Shown here piece after piece: positions 1 to 8,248 of a stretch of 64,000 nt of DNA; within the stretch, counting starts at the first letter, position 1, and every line of letters starts with the position of its first letter. The notes beneath the pieces were generated by a model. The model searched no databases, was not told the origin of the DNA, and saw nothing but the letters and a program-made list of their open reading frames with translations. A program made the position numbers and the translations under genes. Location: the NCBI RefSeq assembly GCF_001905735.1, contig NZ_LISW01000001.1:1210801-1274800 (forward strand), in the 5' to 3' direction. The stretch is from Streptomyces sp. CB01249 (GTDB lineage Bacteria; Actinomycetota; Actinomycetes; Streptomycetales; Streptomycetaceae).

Positions 1-268
1 CGACCCAGTCGGTGGGATCTCCGTAGCCCTTCCACCGGTAGAACCCGTAGTACGCGGCGAGCACGATCGGGAAGATCACGAAGGCCAGGAACATGATGAT
101 CGCCGGCGCGGACAGGGCCGCGATCTCCAGTCGCATCCTGGCACGGCCTCGGCGGTGGGCAGCCGCTCGCGGCGGAGCCGGGGTTGCGGACTTCGCCGCA
201 CCCCTGGCCCCTTGCATGCCCTGCGACTGGCGGCCACGGGCCGGTTCAGCGCCCAGGGTGTCGCTCAT
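1..268 (-). CDS. Sugar ABC transporter permease, N-terminal part
   Basis: Membrane permease of a carbohydrate ABC importer (MalF/MsmF type), cut by the window edge after about 89 residues. It opens with a long basic, alanine/proline-rich cytoplasmic tail (residues 1-46). One hydrophobic segment follows (about 47-75), and then a GFYRWKGYGDPTDWV stretch typical of the region just after TM1 in these permeases. The ATG lies 10 bases downstream of the binding-protein stop codon, so the two are surely one operon. The substrate cannot be read from this fragment; the neighbouring GH39 enzyme suggests an oligosaccharide. Confidence 0.85.
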   Translation of the reverse strand, partial: MSDTLGAEPARGRQSQGMQGARGAAKSATPAPPRAAAHRRGRARMRLEIAALSAPAIIMFLAFVIFPIVLAAYYGFYRWKGYGDPTDWV

Positions 269-278
269 GTCTGCTTAC

Positions 279-1571
279 TCAGCCCTTCTCGGCGGCGGCT
301 TTGACGTCCTTCACGATGTCGTCGGCACTGCCCTTGCCGGCCATCAGGTTCACGACGGCGATGTTCATGGCGTTGCCGACGTTCTGGCCGTACACGGTGT
401 CGAGGAACTGCATCGAGTACGCCGCCTTGTTGAACGCCTGCAGCGCCGAGATGTTGTACGTCTCGGTGACGACCCCCTGGGCGGCCTTGTTCACCGGAAT
501 GGTGTCGAACGCCTTCCCGTACGCTTCCTGCTGCTCCTTGGTCACGACGAACCGGAGGAAGTCCGCTGCCTCCTTCGGCGCGTTCTTGGCGAGGGAGTAG
601 CCCCCGGCACCGCCCATGATGGCGGTCGGGTCGCCCTTGCCACCGGGCACCGAGGGGAAGGGGAACCATCCCAGGTCGGGCAGCTGCTTCTTGTCGGGCG
701 TCAGGTCGGCGATCACACCGGGGTCCCAGTTGCCCATGAGCTCCATGGCCGCCTTGCGGTTGGCGAGCATGCCGGCGGACGATCCGGCTCCCTGCTGTGA
801 CGTCGCCGTCAGGAAGCCCTTCTGGAAGGGCTCGTGCCCCAGCAGACCTGCCAGGTCCTCGCCGGCCCTGTTCCAGCACGGGTCGTCGAACGTGAGCGAC
901 TTGGCGGCCTCCTGCATGGTCTCCTGGCTGCACTCACGCAGAACGAAGTTGTAGTACCAGTGCGCGGCCGGCCAGGCGTCCTTGGCGCCGACGGCGATCG
1001 GCGCGACCTTGACCGTCTTCAGCTTGGCAACGGCGTCCGTGAGCTCGTCCATCGTCGTGGGCGGCGCGGTGATGCCGGCCTTCTCGAAGAGGTCCTTGCT
1101 GTAGTAGATGCCTTCGGGCTGCGTGTCGAGCGGCATCGCGTAGACCTTGCCGTCGATCGAAACACCTTGCAGGGCCGCCTCGCCCACGTTCGCCCGGTCG
1201 GTGTCCGTCAGGTCCAGTGCCCGGATCTGCCCGGCGTCGACCATGGCCTGCATCTTGCCGCCGCCGCGCTGGAGGAAGATGCTCGGCGCGGAGTTCGAGT
1301 TGAGCGCGTTCTGCAGCTTGCCGTCGAGGTCCTCGTTCTGGACCGACTGGATCTTGACCGTGACGTCCTTGTGCAGGGCCTGGTACGCCTTCGCGGCGTC
1401 CTTCCAGTACTTGGCCCCCCGGCCCTCCATGGCATTCGTCCAGACGGTCACCGTGGCGTGCCCGTCGGACGTACCGCTGCCGTCGTCGCCGCCGCCCGCG
1501 CAGCCGGCAGCGGCGAGTGCGACGCACAAGCCGATGGCGGCACCGGTCGTGCTGCGGATTCTCCTCGTCAT
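279..1571 (-). CDS. Extracellular sugar-binding lipoprotein of ABC transporter
   Basis: Solute-binding protein (family 1, MalE-like) of about 430 residues that captures sugar outside the cell for the downstream permease. The N-terminus MTRRIRST is followed by a hydrophobic stretch and a lipobox ending LAAAGC with Cys24, so it is a lipoprotein. Typical internal features are the WTNAMEGRGAKYW strand-helix near the mature N-terminus and the MELMGNWDPGVIADL region. The open frame extends upstream to 1655, but the ATG at 1571 is preceded by CAGGAG and places the signal peptide correctly. It is first in an operon with the permease and diverges from the GH39 gene. Confidence 0.88.
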   Translation of the reverse strand: MTRRIRSTTGAAIGLCVALAAAGCAGGGDDGSGTSDGHATVTVWTNAMEGRGAKYWKDAAKAYQALHKDVTVKIQSVQNEDLDGKLQNALNSNSAPSIFLQRGGGKMQAMVDAGQIRALDLTDTDRANVGEAALQGVSIDGKVYAMPLDTQPEGIYYSKDLFEKAGITAPPTTMDELTDAVAKLKTVKVAPIAVGAKDAWPAAHWYYNFVLRECSQETMQEAAKSLTFDDPCWNRAGEDLAGLLGHEPFQKGFLTATSQQGAGSSAGMLANRKAAMELMGNWDPGVIADLTPDKKQLPDLGWFPFPSVPGGKGDPTAIMGGAGGYSLAKNAPKEAADFLRFVVTKEQQEAYGKAFDTIPVNKAAQGVVTETYNISALQAFNKAAYSMQFLDTVYGQNVGNAMNIAVVNLMAGKGSADDIVKDVKAAAEKG

Positions 1572-1903
1572 CGTGGGAACTCCTGATCTGTTGCCGGTGG
1601 TCCAACTGCCGGATTTTTTGCGCAAATTAATGAGCCATCCGTGAGGTAGGTGCAAGGTCTACCGCCTGAAATGAACGCCGAGCAACCATTAGTTTTCGCA
1701 AGTTGCGGGATCGTTATCGATCGTTTCGAAAGCTGGGGGAGCGGGTCGCGAAGGGGCCACCGAAGATCACCGGACGGCCCGTCCGACGTCTTGACACCGC
1801 TTTCCCGATCTCCCTACGGTGCGCAGCACATTGAGCGAGCGCCGGCCTTCCGCCCGCCCGTCCAGGCGCGCCTCGCGCCGCACCGCAGCAGAGGAACCCC
1901 ACC
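1572..1903. promoter_or_regulatory. Divergent control region between binding protein and GH39 gene
   Basis: This is 332 bases without a gene. It contains a perfect 10-base palindrome TTTGCGCAAA (1617-1626), an odd palindrome CGCAAGTTGCG (1697-1707), and a good vegetative promoter for the rightward gene: TTGACA at 1791-1796, 18-base spacing, TACGGT at 1815-1820. The palindromes lie just upstream of the leftward transporter gene and are candidate operators for a sugar-responsive repressor. No repressor gene of matching specificity is adjacent. Confidence 0.5.
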
Positions 1904-3451
1904 ATGCGGATCGTCGTCCCCCGACAGCCGACAGCCCGACTCTCCGATGCCTGGCGTCATTGCGTCGGCACCGGCCGCCTCGATCTCGCGCTCCGGCGCG
2001 ACTACCAGGAATCGCTTGCCCTCATTCAGCGTGACATCGGCTTCCGGTACATCCGGGGGCACGGCCTCCTCAGCGACGGGATGGGTATCCACCACTCCTA
2101 CCACCACGCAGGCGAGCGCCGCGTACGTCACGCTTTCACGTACGTCGACCAAGTGGTCGACGCCTACCTGGAGATGGGCATCGCACCCTTCCTCGAACTC
2201 GGGTTCATGCCCTCGGGGCTGGCCTCCGGCGACGACACCGTGTTCTGGTGGAAGGGCAACATCACTCCTCCGCGTGACGAGAGGGAGTGGGCGGACCTCG
2301 TCCGGGCCGTCATGCGGCACCTGATCGACCGCTACGGCGCCGACCAGGTGCGCCAGTGGCCGGTCGAGGTGTGGAACGAGCCGAACCTGGCTCCGTTCTG
2401 GGCCTCCGACCAGGACGGCTATCACCGCCTGTACGAGGTGACCGCACTGGCCCTCAAGGAGGTCGACGCCGAACTCCAGGTCGGCGGCCCGTCGCTGGCG
2501 CCGGGTTACCAGGACGAGTGGATCCAGCGCTTCGCGGAGTTCGTGGTGGCTCGCGACCTCCCCATCGATTTCGTCAGCCGTCACGCCTACTCGTCCGGCC
2601 CCGTCCAGCCCGTACCGTTCGGCGCTCACCAGACCCTCATGCCGGCGTCGGCGCTGCTGGAGCAGTTCGACGCCCCGCGGCGGCAGCTGGCAGGCACAGG
2701 ACTCGCCGATCTCCCCTTGCACATCACGGAGTTCAACTCCTCGTACCGGCCGGACAATCCGATCCACGACACCGCGTTCCACGCGGCGTACCTGGCGCCG
2801 GTACTCGTGAACGGAGGGGACCTCGCGGACTCCTTCTCGTACTGGACCTTCAGTGATGTCTTCGAAGAGGTGGGCATACCGACGGCGCCGTTCCACGGCG
2901 GCTTCGGCCTTCTGACGCACCGCCAGATCAAGAAGCCCACCTACCACTTGTACGCGTTCATGGCGGAGATGGGGGAGCAGATCCTCGCCCGGGGCCAGGA
3001 CCACCTGGTGACACGGCACGACGACGGTCGGATCACCGTGCTTGCCTGGGCACCGGCCGACCCGGCGGGCGGCGATCCAGTGAACGGGCACTCGCTCCGG
3101 CTGTCCCTGCCCGTCGGAGCCCCGGACGCGCGGGGCTCCGCCTATCTGCGTCGCCGCGCCGTGAGTGAGGAGGCGGGCAACCCCTGGGCCGCCTGGTGCG
3201 ACATGGGCCGGCCGCTCGCGCCCGGCCACCGTCAGCTCGACGCCCTGCGCGAGGCGGCCGAACCGGCCCACTCGCACGGGAACATCCCCGTCGTCGGCGG
3301 GCGTGCCGATGTGCACCTCGTCCTGAGCCGGCACGAGGTGACGCTCGTGGAGCTCACGCCGGTCGCCGACGAGACGCCCGAGTGGTGGAGCGAGGACCGC
3401 CTGTTCGGACTCGGTGGTGAAGGGATCGACGCCGCCGCGAGCCAGGACTGA
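1904..3451 (+). CDS. GH39-family glycoside hydrolase (beta-xylosidase-like)
   Basis: Probable cytoplasmic retaining glycosidase of clan GH-A, 515 residues, with no signal peptide. The acid/base Glu is E159 in EVWNEPNLAPFW and the nucleophile Glu is E276 in LPLHITEFNSS; both contexts are characteristic of GH39 xylosidases. The barrel spans about residues 1-370, including the conserved HAYSS and SYWTFSDVFEE segments near the active site, with a beta-rich C-terminal part to 500. The ATG is preceded by GAGGAA and lies about 77 bases after the likely transcription start. It diverges from the ABC importer, so it probably hydrolyses the imported oligosaccharide. Exact specificity (xyloside, iduronide or other) cannot be told. 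Confidence 0.85.
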   Translation: MRIVVPRQPTARLSDAWRHCVGTGRLDLALRRDYQESLALIQRDIGFRYIRGHGLLSDGMGIHHSYHHAGERRVRHAFTYVDQVVDAYLEMGIAPFLELGFMPSGLASGDDTVFWWKGNITPPRDEREWADLVRAVMRHLIDRYGADQVRQWPVEVWNEPNLAPFWASDQDGYHRLYEVTALALKEVDAELQVGGPSLAPGYQDEWIQRFAEFVVARDLPIDFVSRHAYSSGPVQPVPFGAHQTLMPASALLEQFDAPRRQLAGTGLADLPLHITEFNSSYRPDNPIHDTAFHAAYLAPVLVNGGDLADSFSYWTFSDVFEEVGIPTAPFHGGFGLLTHRQIKKPTYHLYAFMAEMGEQILARGQDHLVTRHDDGRITVLAWAPADPAGGDPVNGHSLRLSLPVGAPDARGSAYLRRRAVSEEAGNPWAAWCDMGRPLAPGHRQLDALREAAEPAHSHGNIPVVGGRADVHLVLSRHEVTLVELTPVADETPEWWSEDRLFGLGGEGIDAAASQD

Positions 3452-3485
3452 GCACTCCACCCCACCGCATGAGAGGAGCACACCC

Positions 3486-4357
3486 GTGCCGAAGGCGACC
3501 GTCTCCCTGCGGGATCGCCTCCACACGGCGGGCCTGACCGATGTCATCGCGGTCGAGCCGACCACTGGAGGCTTTGCCGCGTGGCCCGCCGCGCCGACGG
3601 CACGTCGGTCTTCGTCAAGGCATTCGCCGAGTCACCGTCGGACGACGTCTTCGCCGCGGAGGCCGAAGGGCTGACCGTGTTGCGCGAGGTGGGAGGCGTC
3701 ACCACACCCGAGGTCGTTCTCGCCGACCGCGACGTACTCGTGCTGTCCGCGCTGGACCCCCGGCCGGAGACCGAGTCGTTCTGGGAGCAGCTCGCGCACG
3801 TGCTGGCCCACCTGCACACCGCCACGCGGCACACCCGGTTCGGGTGGCACCAGGACAACTGGCTGGGACGCCGTCGTCAGGTCAACACCTGGGCCGACGA
3901 CGGATTCGAGTTCTTCGCCAGGAACCGTCTGCTGCGCCGGCTCGGCGAGCGACGCGTCGAGCAAGCACTCGACGCCGCGGACCGGGCGGCGCTGGAGCGG
4001 CTGTGCAACCGACTGCCGGATCTGCTGCCGGTCGCGCCGGCGTGCCTGACGCATGGCGACCTGTGGACGATGAACGTCATGGCCACCCCCCAAGTGCAAC
4101 CTGCGCTGATCGACCCGGCCGTGTCCTACACATGGGCGGAGGTCGACCTCGCCCACCTGTGGACGACGTCGCCACCTCCGGAATCGCACGTGTTCTTCGA
4201 GGTGTACGCGGAGCTGACCGGCCTCGACCGGGACTGGCGCGCACGCATGCCGGTCCTCCAGTTGCGCCAGCACCTGGCCGTCATCGCCCAGTTCGACGCC
4301 GACTGGGGAGCCGCAGACCTCGTGCGTGCCACGCTCGCTCCGTTCCGGCGGTGCTGA
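3486..4357 (+). pseudogene. Fructosamine kinase family protein, reading frame broken near 3580
   Basis: The family phosphorylates fructosamines or related amino sugars using a protein-kinase-like fold. Translation should begin at GTG 3486, which has AGAGGAG eight bases upstream and encodes the family N-terminus as far as VEPTTGGF. The rest continues only in another frame from about 3581 (VARRADGTSVFVKAF, then the catalytic THGDLWTMNV and IDPAVSYTWAE motifs, to the stop at 4357). Joining the two needs one extra base (or a lost 7-base stretch) near 3575-3585. Alternatively GTG 3581, preceded by GGAGG, gives a 258-residue protein lacking the ATP-binding GG loop. I favour a frameshift or sequence error. 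It follows the GH39 gene by 34 bases. Confidence 0.65.
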
Positions 4358-4476
4358 GTTCCGGGATGGGGCACCGCCGTGCCCGGTGCCCGAGCGTGGG
4401 GGGCAGCGGCTGAACGCGGCCGGCGGTGCGACAACCAGAGCCCGACCCTGACCTCCTGAAACAGATGCACATCGCT

Positions 4477-4505
4477 GGCCTCCTCCGTCTCAGAGGGAGG
4501 GGGCC
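4477..4505. terminator. Hairpin between convergent genes
   Basis: A 10-base-pair stem (one G-T pair) with arms GGCCTCCTCC and GGGAGGGGGCC around a short loop. It lies between the convergent fructosamine-kinase-like and esterase genes, with no T-tract, as is usual in this GC-rich genome. It probably stops transcription from both sides. Confidence 0.55.
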
Positions 4506-4520
4506 GGCCTGCCGCTCGGA

Positions 4521-5495
4521 TCAGTCGCCGTGCAGTGCCCCGTGCAGGAAGTCCACAGCGAGCTTGCGGGCCACGTTGGCGGCGCGGGTGTCGCGCAGGC
4601 TGTCCAGGAGCAGGAAGTCGTGGACCATGCCCGCCACCCGGACGGAGGTCACGTCCACACCGGCCTCGCGCAGCCTGTTGGCGTACTGCTCGCCCTCGTC
4701 GCGCAGGACGTCGGCCTCATCGGTGATGACGAGCGTCCTGGGCAGGCCCTTGAGCTGGTCCAGGGAGGCCCGGAGCGGCGAGGCGTGGTGCTCGGCGCGC
4801 TGGGCGGGGTCGGTGGTGTAGGCGTCCCAGAACCACTTCATGCCGTCGAGGGTGAGGTAGTAGCCCTCGGCGAACTGGTGGTACGAGGGGGTGTCGAAGC
4901 CCGCGTCGGTCACCGGGTAGAGCAGCGCCTGGGCCTTGAGGTCGATCCCGCCGCGCTCCTTGTTCATCAATGCGAACACCGTGGACATGCAGCCGCCGAC
5001 CGACTCGCCGGTGACGGCGATCCGCGAAGTGTCCAGGCCGTGGTCCGCGCCGTGCTCCAGGACCCACCGCCCCACGGCGTAGTTCTGCTCGACCTGGGTC
5101 GGATACCGCGCCTCGGGCGCGCGGTCGTAGACCGGGAAGACCCCGGCCGCCCCGGCGCCGACCGTGAGCTCGCGGAAGAGGCGGTCGTGGGTCTTCTCGT
5201 CCCCGAAGACCCACCCGGCGCCGTGGATGTAGAACACCACCGGCAGCGGCCCCGTGGACCCGGCGGGCCGGATGATGCGGGTACGTACCGTGCCCCACTT
5301 ACCGGCGTCCACGTCGACCCATTCCTCGTCCACGTCGGGACGGGCAACGGACGCGTCGCTCTGCAGCCCGAGCAGGATGTCCCGGCCCTTCGCAGGCGGG
5401 ACCTCGTAGATCCGAGGATGCGGATCCGTCGCCTCGCACAGCTCCTTCGCGGCCGGTTCCAGGTAGGGGGTGATCGGAGGAGGAAGATCAGTCAT
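4521..5495 (-). CDS. Alpha/beta hydrolase, hormone-sensitive-lipase-type esterase
   Basis: Cytoplasmic carboxylesterase of the HSL (type IV) group, 324 residues. The oxyanion-hole motif is the variant HGAGWVFGDE (about residue 90). The nucleophile Ser is in GESVGG, the acid in ITDEADVLRDEGEQYA, and the His in GMVHDFLLLDSL, so the triad is complete. The start ATG has GGAG upstream. It is monocistronic as far as can be seen, convergent with the kinase-like gene. The substrate is unknown; such enzymes cleave short-chain acyl esters. Confidence 0.85.
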   Translation of the reverse strand: MTDLPPPITPYLEPAAKELCEATDPHPRIYEVPPAKGRDILLGLQSDASVARPDVDEEWVDVDAGKWGTVRTRIIRPAGSTGPLPVVFYIHGAGWVFGDEKTHDRLFRELTVGAGAAGVFPVYDRAPEARYPTQVEQNYAVGRWVLEHGADHGLDTSRIAVTGESVGGCMSTVFALMNKERGGIDLKAQALLYPVTDAGFDTPSYHQFAEGYYLTLDGMKWFWDAYTTDPAQRAEHHASPLRASLDQLKGLPRTLVITDEADVLRDEGEQYANRLREAGVDVTSVRVAGMVHDFLLLDSLRDTRAANVARKLAVDFLHGALHGD

Positions 5496-5972
5496 GTCCG
5501 CTCCATGTCATGACGCACGAGCGCCCTGTCCACGCGCCCTCGCGTCTCGGGAATCGGGCCCGACTCCATCGTTCGCGCTGGTTCCGCCCTTCGCAACGTG
5601 GGGGAGAGGGGGGCAGCGCGGTCCTACGTGGGAGGGCGTGGGCTCGTGGCTTTACGGGGCCGCCGGTCCAGTGGTGAAGAACGCCGTCATCTGCCGCAGA
5701 TGCCACGATCCATGACCGCCATCCCCGAACGGTGCGGCGACCACGGCCACGACGAGCGTCCATTCCCCCCGTCGGGTCCCGGAACCGCATCGGGTCGAAG
5801 AACAACTCCAGCCACAAGGCATGCCGCTCGCCGCCCTCGGGCCCGGAAACCGGAGGCAGGGGCACCGCTCATCGAAATCGACATAACGGAATTATGTGCA
5901 CCCGCACATGTCTCTCTGTGGCGCTTTGCGTGAGGGGTGTCGTTGGCTTCTGGGAAGTAGCCGGGTCACTGC
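5496..5972. other. Gene-poor stretch with possible gene debris
   Basis: No convincing gene in about 480 bases. On the minus strand near 5800-5865 one frame reads ERHALWLELFFD, which resembles the start of LtrA-family membrane proteins (WLELFFDLVFV). The resemblance stops after about 12 residues and no further LtrA sequence follows in any frame I checked. Together with the truncated NRPS piece next to it, this looks like a decayed junction. Confidence 0.3.
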
Positions 5973-6918
5973 TTGGGCGGAGCGACGGATTCCTGGCCCA
6001 TGGCGGCCGATTTCCCCAGGCGCGGCCCGCTGGGCCATGTTACGTGCGACGCGGTGCTGGTCATAGCCACCCACCACATCGTCAGCGACTACACCTCGCA
6101 CCACCTGATCCTGCGCGAGCTCCTCATCCTGCATCGGGAGTTCGCCGACAGTTCCGTCCCGGGTCCCGCACCCGCGAGCGGCGGCCCGGACATCCACGCC
6201 GAGCAGGTGGCGGCCGAACGGCGGTTCCTCTCCTCGGCCCGAGGCGTTCGGGCCGAGACGTACTGGCACCAGGTGCGTGCCGGTGCGCTCCCCGCTGAGC
6301 TTCCGACCGACCGGCCGCGCCCGGCCACCCAGCGGTTCTGCGGGGCCACCCATGAACTGCCCCTGCCCATAAGCACGGTCGAGCGGCTGACGAAGGCCGC
6401 GCGGTCGCTCGACGTCACACCGTTCGCCTTTCTCCTCGGTGTTTTCCAGGCCGCCCTGTACCGCCACTCGGGACAGCCGGAGGCCCTGGTCGGCTGCCCG
6501 ATGTCCACCCGGGGCACCCTCGGAGCGGGACGCCGGACGGAGGCCGCGGTGGGCTACTTCGTCAACACCATTCCGGTACGCGGGAGCTTCCGGCCAGGCG
6601 ACCGTATGAGCGACGCGATCCTGGCCGCGCAGCGGCAGCTCGTCCGGGGCCTGGCCAACGCCGGACATCCGGGCGCCCTGTCGGCCACCTCATCGGGCCG
6701 GCGCACCCCGCCGTTCCGTACCGCCGTGACCCTGATCGCCACGGACCGCACGGAACCGCGGCTCGGCCCTGTACACGCCGACGGTGAAGGGGAGCCCAGG
6801 CCGTACCAAGGGCTGCACGTCGCACGGATCGGAGTCCCGCGGCAGGAGGGGCAGTTCGACCTCATGCTGCGGATCGAGCAGAGCGGAGACACGCTCGACG
6901 CGATCTTCAGCTATGAAC
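5973..6918 (+). pseudogene. NRPS condensation-domain fragment, truncated at both ends
   Basis: About 315 residues match the middle and C-terminal part of a peptide-synthetase condensation domain, which joins aminoacyl or peptidyl units between carrier proteins. The catalytic motif reads HHIVSDYTS (standard HHxxxDGxS; the Gly is replaced by Tyr), followed by ELPTDRPRP, VGCPMSTRG, VGYFVNTIPVR and FDLMLRIEQ motifs. The first roughly 100 residues of the domain are missing and there is no credible start codon or ribosome site. The frame runs straight into the 3' end of the ROK gene, so the adenylation and carrier domains are gone. It is a relic of a larger cluster. Confidence 0.75.
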
Positions 6919-6919
6919 C

Positions 6920-8182
6920 TCACTCCCGGCGCACGCCCGGTGCCGGGGCCAGCGGGTCGTGGAATCGGGCCTGCGCCGTGTCCAGGGCCAGCCGGACCGC
7001 ACCGAGCACGACCGCCCGGTCGCTCAAGGGGGAGAAAGCCAGCTTCGGAGGGGCCTTGGTCAGCCGGGCGACCATGTCTTCGAGCGGGGACAGCAGCACG
7101 TCACCGGCGTCGGCCACCGCGCCGCTGATCACGACGAGTTCCGGGTCGAGGAGGAGCGAGACGGTCGCGATCGCGCGCGCGGCCGGGCCCAGCACGTAAT
7201 CCAGGACCTCCGGCGCCGAGGTGTCGCCCGCACGCAGGGCGTCGAAGACCAACGGGGCGTTCACACGCGCCGCGTCGCCCGCTGCCAGGGCGTGCAACAC
7301 CGCCCCGGGGGTGTCGTGGGGGAGGTGCCGTGTATGCCGCGTGGCCAGGGCCGCAACACGACGCCGTCCCTCCGACCGGGCGCGGGATGCCAGCCCTTCG
7401 GCCGCGGTCAAGCCGTCCATCATGTCCAGGAAGCCGAGCTCACCCGCGCCCCCGCAGTAGCCGCGCACCAGGCCGCCGCGCACAACGATGCCGGCTCCGA
7501 GCCGCTCACCCGCCAGCATGCAGACCACGTTTTCGGAGCACGAGGCGACCCCGCGCCAGCGCTCGGCGACGACGGCCAGATTGCAGTCGTTCTCCGCGAT
7601 GACGACGCAGTCGAAGGCTTCGCCGAGCGCGTCGGGCAGGTTGACGCCCACGAAGCCGGGGATGCCGGAGCGGACCCGCACCGTACCGTCCGCCGCGACC
7701 GTTCCACTGGATCCGGCACACACGGCGAGGAGCCGTTCCCCGGGGACGCCGGCAGCAGCCAGAGCGCCGGTGGCCGTCCGGATCACCGCTGCCAGCCGTT
7801 CACCGGAGGCCATGCCCGGATCGCTGAAGAGGTGCTCGTCCTCGGTGACGAGACGGCCGGCCAGGTCGGCCACCGCGACTCTGACCGTGCGTGCGCCGAT
7901 GTCCATGCCCAGCACGTACCCGGCGTCCCGGCGGAAGGCGAATGCCCGGGAAGGACGGCCGCGCCCGGCGGCGGCCCGGCTCACGGAGCCGGTGACCCAG
8001 CCGAGCTCCACCAGACGGCCGGCCGCGGCCAGGACGGTGGGCCGGGACATGCCCGTCTCCTCGACCAAGTCGTTGGAGGACCAGGGGGCGTCGGGCGCTG
8101 CCCGCAGCACCGCCAGCAACCGCGAGGCGTTGAGCTGCCTCACCATCGCGGAGTCCACTCCGCCCCTTGACACGTCCTTCAT
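6920..8182 (-). CDS. ROK-family transcriptional regulator
   Basis: Sugar-sensing repressor of 420 residues (NagC/XylR type). A winged helix-turn-helix occupies about residues 14-75 (LLAVLRAAPDAPWSSNDLVEETGMSRPTVLAA), followed by a sugar-kinase-like ROK domain with MDIGARTVRVAV and a GAGELGF motif. The CxCGxxGC zinc motif normally found after the latter is absent here (it reads DMMDGLTAAEGLASRA). It diverges from the GH36 gene with an AT-rich operator-like sequence between, so it probably represses that gene in the absence of galactoside. The start is the ATG at 8182. Confidence 0.88.
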   Translation of the reverse strand: MKDVSRGGVDSAMVRQLNASRLLAVLRAAPDAPWSSNDLVEETGMSRPTVLAAAGRLVELGWVTGSVSRAAAGRGRPSRAFAFRRDAGYVLGMDIGARTVRVAVADLAGRLVTEDEHLFSDPGMASGERLAAVIRTATGALAAAGVPGERLLAVCAGSSGTVAADGTVRVRSGIPGFVGVNLPDALGEAFDCVVIAENDCNLAVVAERWRGVASCSENVVCMLAGERLGAGIVVRGGLVRGYCGGAGELGFLDMMDGLTAAEGLASRARSEGRRRVAALATRHTRHLPHDTPGAVLHALAAGDAARVNAPLVFDALRAGDTSAPEVLDYVLGPAARAIATVSLLLDPELVVISGAVADAGDVLLSPLEDMVARLTKAPPKLAFSPLSDRAVVLGAVRLALDTAQARFHDPLAPAPGVRRE

Positions 8183-8206
8183 GGCCTGCGAGCCTACCGC
8201 AGCCCG

Positions 8207-8231
8207 TTTTATTAAAATGGTCTAATTAAAT
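8207..8231. promoter_or_regulatory. AT-rich operator-like site between ROK and GH36 genes
   Basis: The AT-rich patch TTTTATTAAAATGG followed by TCTAATTAAAT stands out in DNA of over 70% GC and sits exactly between divergent starts. It has two imperfectly inverted A/T-rich half sites, as known for ROK regulators, and probably also carries the -10 region of the GH36 promoter. Confidence 0.55.
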
Positions 8232-8248
8232 GTGTGGGGTGGCCGCAG

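Noticed and set aside
5488..5865. 125-codon minus-strand frame with an LtrA-like start
   Set aside because: Only about 12 residues resemble LtrA; the rest does not, so I list it as debris rather than a gene.
6919..7199. Continuation of the condensation-domain frame beyond 6918
   Set aside because: This part is the reverse strand of the ROK gene; only the part before 6919 resembles a condensation domain.
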